Positions 1 through 10,000 of a stretch of DNA of 64,000 bases are shown here, piece after piece. Every line of letters starts with the position of its first letter. Within the stretch, counting starts at the first letter, position 1. The notes beneath the pieces are model-generated. The model did not search any database. It worked only from the letters and a program-made list of their open reading frames with translations, and was not told the origin of the DNA. The position numbers and the translations under genes were made by a program. Source of the DNA: Mesodorylaimus sp. YZB2_4 (taxonomy: Eukaryota; Nematoda; Enoplea; Dorylaimida; Dorylaimidae); assembly GCA_030248295.1 (NCBI GenBank), contig JASANH010001537.1, forward strand, positions 372,001 through 436,000, written 5' to 3'.

Positions 1-1
1 G

Positions 2-82
2 CCTAGACGAGTGGACTCCGAAGCTGTAGATCCAAGTGATATAATACGTGATTTGAGCGAATTGAGAAGTAAAATTTTGTAA
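2..82 (+). CDS. 3' terminal exon of an upstream gene (partial)
   Basis: One reading frame runs from the window edge to a TAA at 80-82 and ends in the peptide DIIRDLSELRSKIL. An AG at 5-6 could be its splice acceptor, in which case the exon would begin at 7. The charged, helix-like tail looks like real coding sequence, but I do not recognise the family. The stop is 130 bp upstream of the LYAR start on the same strand. It could be chance. Confidence 0.4.
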   Translation, partial: PRRVDSEAVDPSDIIRDLSELRSKIL

Positions 83-212
83 ATACTGATCTATCTTCTG
101 AGAAATGGACCATTCGTCCTCATTTTTTACAAATTTTTTAAATTTCTTTACAAATTTTCACACGGTTTTTTCTTTTCAGCTATTCTCGTTGGACGAAGCA
201 CTCATTGTCACC

Positions 213-1088
213 ATGGTCTTCTTTACGTGCAGCGGTTGCGGGGAGTCGGTTAAGAAAGCTCAAGTAGAAAAGCATCGGTATCAATGTCGTCGAAGTCAGG
301 TCATGTCGTGCATCGATTGCAACAAGGATTTTCACGGAAACGATTATCAAACCCACACGAAATGCATGAGCGAAGATCAAAAATACGGTGGACAAAACTA
401 CGTGGGCAAAGCGAATAAGGGCGAAGTAAAACAAGAAAAATGGTTCGAGCAAGTGCAACGCGCCATAGATTCCATAGACCTCAAGGACGCCCGATTGCGA
501 TCACTTTTAGAACAAGTTAAAAATTATTCAAATATTCCACGAAAACAACAAAAATTCGTTAGCTTCCTATCGAATTCTCTTCGAGTTCGTGACAAACAAT
601 TAATTGAAGCCGCTTGGACCGCTATTTCATCATCAGTAGAAAAAGACAAGAAAGAAAACGAAAAACTCGCCAATAACGGGACCAATGAACTAGAGAAAAC
701 TGAGATCGATTTGAAAAATGAAGACAAAAAACGCAAGATGGAGGAATCAAGTGAAAACGGGTCAGCCAAGAAAAAGAAAACTGAGTCTATCAGTGACTCT
801 GATCAGATGAATGGCTGCGCCCAGGGTGCCGATCAGGAGGCACTCAAAGTCAAAAAATTCAATTGGCGAAAAGCGATCAAGGAGCGACTCGAAGCGGCGT
901 CAGATAACGAAATAAAAATCAAGGCCCTTCGAAAACGGGTCCTCGAGCAGTATAACCAAAGCCAGAAGAAAAAAGAGCATAGCGACGACGAATTGAAAGA
1001 GCTCTTTGATCAGGCAATCCAACGCCTGAGCGAAAGAGCCTACTTGAAGTTGGATGGCAAGCTCGTTCGAGTTCTAAAAAGTTGTTGA
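213..1088 (+). CDS. LYAR: LYAR-type nucleolar zinc-finger protein
   Basis: A 291-residue single-exon protein. LYAR is a nucleolar protein linked to pre-rRNA processing and cell growth. The start is the family's conserved MVFFTC, although the frame stays open for 36 codons upstream; a pyrimidine-rich AG acceptor at 178-179 suggests that upstream part is intron or 5' UTR. Two Cys-rich fingers are visible: C6, C9, H21, C25 and C33, C36, H48, C51. A long acidic/basic middle rich in Lys follows (KKKRK-like nuclear and nucleolar signals near 190-210). The C-terminus (about 225-291) is a basic helical domain ending LDGKLVRVLKS, typical of the family. It ends 118 bp from the stop of YJU2 on the other strand, so the 3' UTRs probably overlap. 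ATTAAA at 1150-1155 may be its polyadenylation signal. Confidence 0.9.
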   Translation: MVFFTCSGCGESVKKAQVEKHRYQCRRSQVMSCIDCNKDFHGNDYQTHTKCMSEDQKYGGQNYVGKANKGEVKQEKWFEQVQRAIDSIDLKDARLRSLLEQVKNYSNIPRKQQKFVSFLSNSLRVRDKQLIEAAWTAISSSVEKDKKENEKLANNGTNELEKTEIDLKNEDKKRKMEESSENGSAKKKKTESISDSDQMNGCAQGADQEALKVKKFNWRKAIKERLEAASDNEIKIKALRKRVLEQYNQSQKKKEHSDDELKELFDQAIQRLSERAYLKLDGKLVRVLKSC

Positions 1089-1094
1089 TTTATT
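1089..1094 (-). other. AATAAA polyadenylation signal for YJU2
   Basis: Read on the minus strand this is AATAAA, about 112 bp past the YJU2 stop. It directly abuts the LYAR stop codon, so the YJU2 transcript probably reaches into the LYAR coding end. Confidence 0.5.
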
Positions 1095-1206
1095 TTCCCA
1101 TACTTTTTGAAATGACGTTATGATATTGGAAGGAAAGAAATGATTAGGCATTAAATTACAGTCTTTCTTCAATTTGACATTTTCACATCAGGAGAACACT
1201 CAAGCC

Positions 1207-3120
1207 TTAATTCGAATCTTCTCCGCTACTGCTCGAATATGCACCCAACAAGTTTAATCCAGAGGATGCGGCTGGAGCGGCGGCGCTGGTCGTGCTAGTA
1301 GATGACCCTTCGGTTTGTGATTTCGGTTTTGTGCTGGTTGATTCACCCGGCTTATTCTTTTTGATCAAAACACCCGCCAGTGCCTTCTTTTGATTCAATT
1401 CTGGCTTCGGTTTTTTAGAAAGCAGAGGTGGTTTGTCCCGCTGAAAAGAGGAATGCTATTGCATTTGATAAGATTCAAGAAAAGGGACTGCGGAACTTAC
1501 ATCGAGAATAAGAGGATCGCCATCCAAGGCTCGTCTCGATTTCGATGTCGATGTTGAGCAACTCGGGCCTTCATCCGAGTCTTCGTCATCGTCGTCGCTG
1601 TCAACGAGAAATCGTTTTTTCGTTTTCGATTCGCTATCCTTGGCGAATAACCGCCTAAATCAAAACATACTTTTCGAGCACACGTAATTAACAGCCCCTT
1701 ATACCAGCTTTACATTAATTCCAGGCCCCTATGGCTGATGTACAGTTCGCAGGCCCGCGCAGGCCCGCTTTGTCTGACAAAATTTACACACACACCAGAA
1801 AAAAAAACTTAAGTATATGGCCATTACACCGACCCTAGGGGTAGGAAGAATTCGACCTATAAACCCCGGCTCTTAGCCTCCCAGAAACCAAATCATGACG
1901 ACTTACTGAACGAATTCCTCGTCCTCGCGTTCCTGTCTCTCCAATTCTTCTCGTTGCTGTTTAGTTACTTCGGCGATAGCGTTGGCGTAATCGACCTTCG
2001 CTTCTCGGTGTTTCAATTCCCGAAGTTCTTCCAGACGCTCTGAAAAAATAAGCGGCTACCGTGAGAAGGAGGCGCCTCAAAAAGAGAAGCATACCGATAG
2101 CTTCCATTTCGAAACGACTCATTTTAGTTCGTTTTTCCAATTGTTTCATTGCATTTTGTTTATCTTCTTCTTCCTGACGTTCCTTCTCTTTTTCCATTGC
2201 TTGCAATGCTCGTTCAGCTTCGAACAAACGCGTTGATCCATGTTCGGCAGCGTAATCACAGTTTTTCAAATCGGTCTAGAAGAATGAAGATTTAGTGAAC
2301 CATGGCGTGGAATACACTAAGGCCATGAAATGAAAACCAAAAACACCTAATCACTGTGAATGTTCATGTAGGTTCCCCTTCTCAAGACCCATTTGGTTTT
2401 AACGATTTCTTTAGCGTGGGTACCTGGAGTACAGTATTCACTGCGACAGCATATGCATCCCAGTGTGTGGAACCCTGTCTTCGTGTTTAAAATAGAGATT
2501 ACACAGGGAAGGAACCTATGGTCGCTGAGTTAATTACAGGCAAGGCCCCAACTATGTAAACTGAAATTTGTTTTGCGATTTCCCTTACACTCAACAACAG
2601 AGGTTGAAAAAGCTGGCTTAGAAGTATTCTATGACGGCAGGGAAAAGAGTAGGGAATGGAAAATCCATTTCGCGACTTACTTTGAACGTGATTTCGGCCA
2701 AACATCGCGGGCATCGGATGTAGAAACGAAAGAGGAACAGGCCTAAATAATCGTCGTCCTCTACTGTCTCCCGACGAGCATTGAACTTCTTGCCTTTGTA
2801 AATATACTCGCCGCAAGTGTTGCACCTGTAACATCACGGAACAGATGGTCATACGGGCAGAACATTATGAATACCCTTACGTCATGTTGAATGGCGCCAT
2901 CACTCGGATTACGTACTGACGATTCCTTGGACCACGAACTTTAGGGATTTTTCTTGGATCAAAATCGGGGGGATAGTATTTCTGAAACAGATTAAAATTG
3001 AAGCCCAATTCCCCATTACGTCTGACAGAACAGAAAAAATTTTTGAAAAATTTACACTGTTCCCTACACTTAAAAAACTAAAAGACTTACGTTCAAAGCT
3101 TTACGCTCCGTTCCGGTCAT
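1207..3120 (-). CDS. YJU2: YJU2 / CCDC94 splicing factor
   Basis: A 325-residue protein in seven exons on minus: 3120-3091, 2981-2881, 2825-2681, 2275-2095, 2039-1907, 1654-1501, 1440-1207. YJU2 (CWC16 family) joins the spliceosome around Prp2 action and promotes first-step catalysis. It opens [10 protein letters not shown] then [14 protein letters not shown], the family N-terminus. A zinc-binding core has [19 protein letters not shown] and, later, [12 protein letters not shown], i.e. two CxxC pairs. A charged coiled-coil middle and a Ser-rich tail ending [14 protein letters not shown] follow, also typical. All phases agree. It is divergent from PES1 with 340 bp between starts and convergent with LYAR. 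The short first coding exon (30 bp) fits a pattern seen in other genes here. The 1655-1906 intron holds no other feature I recognise. Confidence 0.93.
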
Positions 3121-3460
3121 CTTTTATTTTTTAGGGGCTGATATCAATCTTGAGAAAACAGAAAGTCAACTAAGCTGATCGATCAATAGACCCCACCCTA
3201 GATCCGTTGACCCCACTGTGCGAAAACAAAACGATGCCGTAATTCTCACCCGCTTATTTCTGCGGGTGCTAATTACTCATCTGGGTACAATTAAGTTTTA
3301 GTTTCAGTTTCATCGGGTCGCTCGCTAGTGACAAGAAAACAGAAAGATCGGATCGAAAAGATTAGAAAAGAAAACAAAACGCCAGCTTTGAGTGAGTTTC
3401 AAAAACGGCTGCCTGACATTGATTGGATGATTTTGAAAGGTTTTGAAAAACAAGGACGCG
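3121..3460. promoter_or_regulatory. Shared divergent promoter region YJU2/PES1
   Basis: The 340 bp between two start codons pointing away from each other must contain both promoters and 5' UTRs. I see no clear TATA box. An open frame at 3328-3534 overlaps the PES1 first exon in another frame and has no family signature. Confidence 0.5.
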
Positions 3461-6400
3461 ATGGGGAAAATTCAAAAAAAAGTAAGAGGGAGAATATTGC
3501 CCCATATCAAACTAATTTTTTATTGGATTTCTGATTTATGTCTTTATTTTCTAAAGATTTTCAAAGTTGAAAATTTTAGTACGAAAAGGGAGCAGCGGCC
3601 ACGTACATTTCGAGGACACAAGCTCTGAAAAAATTACAGTTGACTTTGAAAGATTTTAGGTACGATTTTTGTCATAATTTTTTATTTCTGTGGCTTTTTT
3701 AATTTTATGCTTAGCGATTTCTGATTTCTGTTCTTTTAGACGGTTGTGCATTCTGAAAGGCGTCTATCCTCATGAACCCCGTCACAAAAAGAAAGTGAAC
3801 AAAGGCGGACTCCAAAGCAAAACATGGTACTACGTCAAAGATATCAATTTCCTGGCGCACGAACCGATTATCAATAAATTTCGAGAATATAAGGTAAGAA
3901 TTCATGAAATAAGTGCTTGTTTCTACGATTAATCGAATGAACTTTGTTTTTTAGATTTACTTGCGGAAGTTGAAGAAAGCCGTGTCCAAAAAAGAAGGCC
4001 AGACAGCTCGACGACTTCGCGAAAACCGCCCCAAATACACCGTTGATCATATCGTTCGAGAACGGTAAGTCTTGTTTTTTCAGTGTTGATGCATATCATT
4101 CATGCAGGGGAAATCCTAAAATTGTGAATCCAAAATCAGTAGGATAAGTTTCGAGAACGGTGGTCGTGTCGGCCAGCTGGGCCCAGTTGCGCAATCACCT
4201 TAGACATGTCCGAAATAATGGAATGCTAGTCGGGACACTGCAAGGCATATCACACGTCATTGTGGTTTTATCGTCCTTACTTTAGGACATGTCCTAGCTG
4301 ATCATGAAACCGGTCCCAGCTGCGAGGTGTTGTATAGGGGGTCAGTCGGACTAGCTGGATCAACCTAGGAGGACTTGACCTGGTCCTGTTTCTGTTTTAC
4401 CACATCACCAAGCACGTAACAGCGCACTCGAGGGTGAACGGACACAATATACAAGAATTTAATTTCCCGGGCCGCGAGTCGAACACTCGCCCGTAGCTGC
4501 GCACCTGGCGTGAGAGGCAGACGCCTAACCCACCAGGCAACGAGCCCGCCTGACTGACTCTGTTTCAGTTACCCGACGTTCGTCGACGCGCTTCGTGATT
4601 TGGACGATGCTCTGTGCATGGTGTTCCTATTTTCTCGTATGCCGCATTCGAAAGTGGTGCCCGCCACGCTGACTCAATTGTGTCGTCGACTGTCGAACGA
4701 ATTCCTGCTTTATATTATCGAAAGTCGTAGTTTGCGCAAGGTGAGGAAGAGAGCAAGGCCTGCGTGCTTATGATTCTTGTCTCAAGTTGACTGAATTCTT
4801 CTCCTCAGGTTTTCGTATCGATCAAAGGTATCTACTACCAGGCGGATGTAATGGGCAACACGGTGACGTGGATTGTGCCTCACGATCGTTGTCTCCAGGT
4901 ACGTTCCGTCAGTTGTGTCCTCTGCTCGGGTGTCTGATGGTGCTTGTGTTTCAGCCAGTCACTGATGTCGACTTTCAAATCATGCACACATTCGTGGAAT
5001 TCTACGTGACCATGCTGGGTTTTGTCAATTACAAGTTGTATTCCAATCGTGGCATGATTTATCCACCGCAGGTGAGGCTGGACGTTTTTTGGTTTTGGAC
5101 TATATAGGCTATAATTTTTTATTGCAGCTGCAAGTTGAGAAATTCGAAAGTGAAGCGTATTTTGACGATCAAGATGCGTCGAGTGAAGTAAGTCAGAAAT
5201 GGAATTTGCTAGAATTTTGGGGATTGCAGAGCGTTTTTGCAGAGAATTTATGCACTTTCGGAAGCTTTGCGGAAAATGGCCGATTCGACACCAGTCGATG
5301 ATGTTATTGCTGATGAATTCCCGGACGAGGTGAGTTTAAATTTTTGGCAGTGATTTTACGTGAATATCTATTTTTATGTGGTGGTTTCAGAGTATGGACG
5401 ATGAGCATTTGGCCAAGAAACGAAAAGAACAAGAACAAATAAAGCGGTTGTTCAAATTGTTCGAAGGATCGAAAATATTTTTGTCGCGAGAAGTCCCCAG
5501 GCAGTCGTTGACATTTGTAATCAGGTGGGTTGTGTCATGTTTTATACCGGGTGTCGAACCTTCTCATGAAGTGGAAGAGCGCCTGAGCCACGGATCAGAC
5601 AGACGTTTGAGTCTGGATGACAACCGGGCAAGCCATTGCAGTGTGAAAGCTCAGTGGCCTTTTCAGATGCTTCGGTGGCCAGGTGTCGTGGGATGAGACG
5701 AGTGGTTACGGAGCGACGTTCGGGGAATCTGACGAAAGTATAACGCATCAGATTGTGGATAGGCCCAATCTGGATCGTCAATATTTGTCCAGGTATGAAT
5801 TAACATGATTCGAGTGTTGTTTATGGGATAAGAGGGCTGGATTTGTAGATATTATATCCAGCCGCAATGGATCTACGATTGCGTCAACGCCAGAATGCTA
5901 CTTCCGGTCGAGGATTATTATCCGGGGGCTGTTTTACCCCCGCATTTGTCGCCGTTCGTGGAAGAATCGTCGGAAGATTATATCCCGCCTGAAAAATTGA
6001 AATTGTTGCAAATGCAAGGAGAAGGTGGGTCGATGGCTTGTGGTGATCAGGAGCAGTGACGAGAGGTTTGTGGTTTTAGATATAACTTTGCTTGGCTTAC
6101 CGGAAGAGGAGCCAGTGGCTAACCAACAAACCAAACCGTCCAAGAAACGACGCGAGACTGAATCGGAAGGCGACAAGGATGAGAAGCCGTTGGTGGCGGA
6201 GGTTTGCGAGACACCGAAAAAGCCTGTTATGGAAGTGAAAGAGGGCAAGGCGGATCGTCCGAACGTGCACAGACGGGTGGCAGAACAAGCCGAGGAACGA
6301 AAGCTGCAGGAAATGCTCATCGCCAAGAAGCATAGACGGGCTTACCAAAAGATCAAGTTCGGGCAGAAGAGGAAAGCCAAGGAGGTTAGTAGCGAGGGGC

Positions 6401-6810
6401 CTCTTGGTGGTACGTAAGCGTCTATGCCACCAGTAGCTATAATTCATTCGATGAGGGAGTCCTTGGCAAATGAGGGTCCGATAATGCAAAAGTTTTGGCG
6501 TCGATCCATTGTTAGGGAGACAAAAACTGGTCAATGGTGACAGAACAAGCCTTTTAGCTGTCTGGCTGCCGTTATGTTGCGACAGGCAGCTAAAAGGAGC
6601 AAGTGTCCGTCCCCAAGTGTTACGGGCACTCACAATCGGACCCGGGCATTATGCTCGCCTAGTTGAGCCTTCTCGACAAAGAAGGGCCCCTGTTGAGTGC
6701 ATTGAGTTCCTAGGGAGACGTGCATTTGAGCGTGTATTTTTCTGATTTAGGTAAGAAAACTAAAAGAGAAGAGGAAACTTCACGAAGGAGGAAAGGGAAC
6801 GATGGCGTGA
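3461..6810 (+). CDS. PES1: Pescadillo, 60S ribosome biogenesis factor
   Basis: A 563-residue protein in 14 exons: 3461-3481, 3580-3659, 3740-3893, 3955-4064, 4569-4740, 4809-4898, 4955-5071, 5128-5187, 5243-5329, 5391-5524, 5667-5792, 5849-6024, 6080-6384, 6751-6810. Pescadillo is the centre of the PeBoW complex (with BOP1 and WDR12) needed for ITS2 processing and large-subunit maturation in the nucleolus. The start MGKIQKK joined to YEKGAATYISR matches the family N-terminus. The Pescadillo domain follows ([34 protein letters not shown]). A BRCT domain lies at about 310-400 (GGQVSW near its start, [16 protein letters not shown] near its end). An acidic/basic tail ends with a Lys-rich helix ([17 protein letters not shown]). 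Human PES1 is 588 residues, so this is full length. Introns 4 and 10 contain tRNA-like elements and intron 13 a hairpin. Confidence 0.95.
4380..4550 (-). mobile_element. tRNA-derived SINE-like element in PES1 intron 4
   Basis: On minus, a tRNA-like head runs from 4550 with an A-box-like stretch (TGGTGGGTTAGGCG) and a B-box-like stretch (GTGTTCGACTC, around 4475-4485). A tail follows with CCTCGAGTGCG and ATGTGGTAAAACAG (4382-4435). The head and the tail both recur in the element at 36100-36266, so this is a dispersed repeat rather than a tRNA gene. It is antisense to the host gene. The stems are too degraded for a working tRNA. Confidence 0.7.
5543..5630 (-). mobile_element. tRNA-like element in PES1 intron 10
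   Basis: On minus it shows an A-box-like CCGTGGCTCAGGCG and a B-box-like AAGGTTCGACACC about 30 nt further. It resembles the element at 27131-27212 (shared TGGCTCAGGCG). It fills most of a 142 bp intron and is antisense to PES1. Degenerate; probably a SINE head. Confidence 0.5.
6550..6597. repeat. Hairpin in PES1 intron 13
   Basis: Inverted repeat with arms 6550-6564 and 6583-6597 (CCTTTTAGCTGTCTG against its near-exact reverse complement, one G:U-compatible mismatch) and an 18-nt loop. The role is unknown; it may be a terminal relic of a mobile element. Confidence 0.6.
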
Positions 6811-6873
6811 ACAGTGTTATGGCTTGGTTTTGTGCGACTCGGATTTGCTGGAAAGTGAATGAAAAATTAAATG

Positions 6874-6879
6874 AATAAA
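6874..6879 (+). other. AATAAA polyadenylation signal for PES1
   Basis: AATAAA 64 bp past the PES1 stop and about 200 bp before the rootletin start. Confidence 0.55.
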
Positions 6880-7079
6880 GAATGGTTGGTGGCTTGTTGG
6901 GCTTGGTGTCTTGTGTTGCATCGCTTTTGTACTTGCTCGGCTGTCTATTTTGCTCGCCAATGCTGTGTGTGCTTGTGGCCTTGGTAACCGAGAGCGGTTC
7001 GTATCGATCGATTCCCGAGTGAACATTGGCACGAATATTTATTTACTCAGGTGCCAGTGTAAATATTATATGGGCGGAA

Positions 7080-10000
7080 ATGGAAGAAGAATCGAAAAGT
7101 GATATGGACGAGGAAGAAAATGGCAGCGAGCCGAGGTATGCAATCGACTCACTGGCCGGGTGGTTGCTCGTACGGGCAGGGGTTTCTATTTTGGCTTGGC
7201 CGGGGTAGGCATTCCGGGAAAGCTCAGGTTTTGGTTTTGGTTACAGGCGGGAGAGCGTTGCTTCGACTCCATCCGCAGTCAATCACGATCTCGGTCTGGG
7301 CGTTTTGCCGAACGATGTGAGCGTGTCATTTTCGGGCCAGGTATGACGGCTGCCTTCTGGTTCCCAATCCTGAATGCATTCCTTTTCAGGACGAGACTCC
7401 CCGCGAGTGTGATTCGAGTCGGAGTGGATCGGGCGAGGTTGCACTGCGCGACGAGAACGTGGGACTGAGACGACGACTGGCCGAGAGTGGGCGCGGGTTT
7501 CAGGAACGACTGGACAATCAGACGAGTCTGATCGCCAGATTGCAAGATCAGTTAAAGGACTCGCAAAAACGAATGGCCGAGATGGAGGCGGCCGAACGAA
7601 GCGCAGCCTTGGCCTCCATGTCGACCACTTCGATCGTGTCCTCGCCCGTCATAACAAGCACGGTGAGACGGGTCGACCGCCTGGTCGCCAACGTGGATCG
7701 ATGTTGTGCGTTTTAGCCGAGGAGATTGATGAATAACACGAGCGAGACGACGGACGAGTTGATGCTAAAGCGACTGTTGGATGAACAGGCACGCTGCGCC
7801 ACCCTCAACGATGTGAACGTGTCGCTGAGACGCGAATTGGACGAGACCAAAATGGCCAGTGTCAGTTTGACCAGCGATCTCTTGCGAGTCTCTCAAGAAT
7901 ACGATCGATCAAAACGAGATATGCAAGCTCGCATCGACGAGTATAAGAAGACGGAGAAGGTAAGAGTGGGGAATAAGTTGGTGGCCGAGGACGACGCTGG
8001 CCGTTTCTTAGCTTTATCTGGAACGTTTGGCCTCGGAGCATCGGCAAATGCTGAAGTTGTGGCGATCGTTTCAACAACTTCGTCGCGATTATCTCGATTG
8101 TCGATCGACGACTAAGCGTGGTTTGAATTTGATGGACTCGGAATTACAGCGAATCGTGAAGGGCAGTACGGCGGCCTGTCATAAACTGGGAATGTGGATG
8201 ACCTACGCCGCCAGTGCTCGCACTTTAGACACGAACGGATCGAACGTGGTGGTACGTGGCTCCGTGGGCAGGGAGGATCCTTGTAATTTGGTTGTGCACT
8301 TAGGATCTCGCTTATTCGTCGAGCATGATGGAAGGATCGAGTATCGAAGAAATGATATTGGAAAATGTGCGCAGATTGACCGATAGTCAAAACGAGAAAG
8401 AGGAGATCATCAGGCAGTTGCAGCTCAAGTGAGGGCTTGCAGTTTTTTGTCATGTCGTGCGTTTCTGGTTGTCTGTTTGACGGGAAGAGGGAAAAAGCTG
8501 TTCCTAATCAAACGTTTTGACGCCAAGTGCGGTGCTGAGAGTTTTGATGATAAGGAAACTTGACTGGTATCTCGTTTTTTGGCCTATGGCCTGGTGGGTT
8601 GGTAGTATGTTTCTCGCCAGAAGCGCAGTTATGGGCGAGTGTTCGACTCGCTCGTGGCTGGGCAAATCATTTGGTGTAGTGTTCCTTCATCGTCGAGAGC
8701 GCTCACCTGCGCGGGTTCGAATCCCCCTCAATGCTGAGGTTTTTTGTCGACTAATGATTCGTTTTAGATTGGACGAAGCGATCGAACAGAAGCATTTGCT
8801 GGAGTCGCAAGTGATCGAGCAGGATCGTCAGCTGGAGACGCTCAAGGATAAGCTTGCTGTGGTGGGTGGTTGGTGAGCTTGCCAAGTTCATCCTTTTTGA
8901 GAATTTTCACTTTGCAGGAAAACAAGGACGAGGGCTATGCCGACTATTTGCACAACGCTCTCCGAGATTTCGCTGAACGAGTATTATCTCAGGACATGGT
9001 GGACGGTGGTCCAGTGGCCGTGGTCTCGCCTCGTCGTCGGGCTCGTTCGTTCAGTCCGGGTGCCTTGCGTGGACGAGCGGCCGCTGAAACGACCGTGCGT
9101 TTGGTCAGGGAAGCTTTGGATCGGCGTGAAGCTCAAGCTAATGTAATTGAAGGTGAGACAAATGTGATTTGTCGATGGCAAGTCCGTGTTTCAGGAACTC
9201 GTGGCTCGTTTGCGTTCTGCTCAACAAAAAGTGGCCGAATTGGAGAAAACGCCGTTGACTAACGTCAGTGATCGAGCTGATCGGGAGCGATTGGAGAAGG
9301 AATTGAGCGAAGTCAATTCTCTATTGGCGGCGTTGTACGATTTTGTTCAATGGCTTTCTTTTCTGGTATTTATTTTTTCTGTTGTAGACAAAAGGAGCGA
9401 GATGGTGCGATGCATCAGAAAGAAAATTTGAAAACTCAGCTGACCTATTTGAAGAACGAGACGTTGGTTTCGGAACGAAAGAAACGCGAGGCGGTGGAAG
9501 CGCACGTGGATGCCTTAAATAAGTAAGTCGGGGTTCCGACTGTTGGAGTGCCCAAAGGCCCGACTGTTGGTTTTCGCCTGCCTCAGAATGTTAGGATTAT
9601 AATTCTAAAATCTGTTACCAGACACTACCATTGCTCACTATTTTAGGAATTTTGAAGATGCTCAAAAACGGATTTTACAATTAGAAAGCGCTCAATCGAA
9701 TTTAGAGGACGAACGGGAACGTAGCGGAGAAGACGTGGCTCGATATAAGACGGATTTGGTCAAATTAAAATCGCTCCTCGACTCCACCCAAACGGCTTTG
9801 ATGGAATCGCGTGAAGAAAATGCCAATGCTCAATCGATTTGTAATCGCCTGGAACGAGAGGAAAGAGAATTGAGATCGGAAAACGAAATTTTGAAAGAAC
9901 AATTGAAAAAAGCTGAGAGTAAATGCGACGAATTAACGGCCGAGATCGATCGAGTGACGTCGACTGAGCGATCGATAAGTGATCGATTATCTGCTTTGTC

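Noticed and set aside
105..212. N-terminal extension of LYAR
   Set aside because: Open for 36 codons but Phe-rich and low complexity, includes a typical intron end (TTTTCTTTTCAG), and the family starts at MVFFTC.
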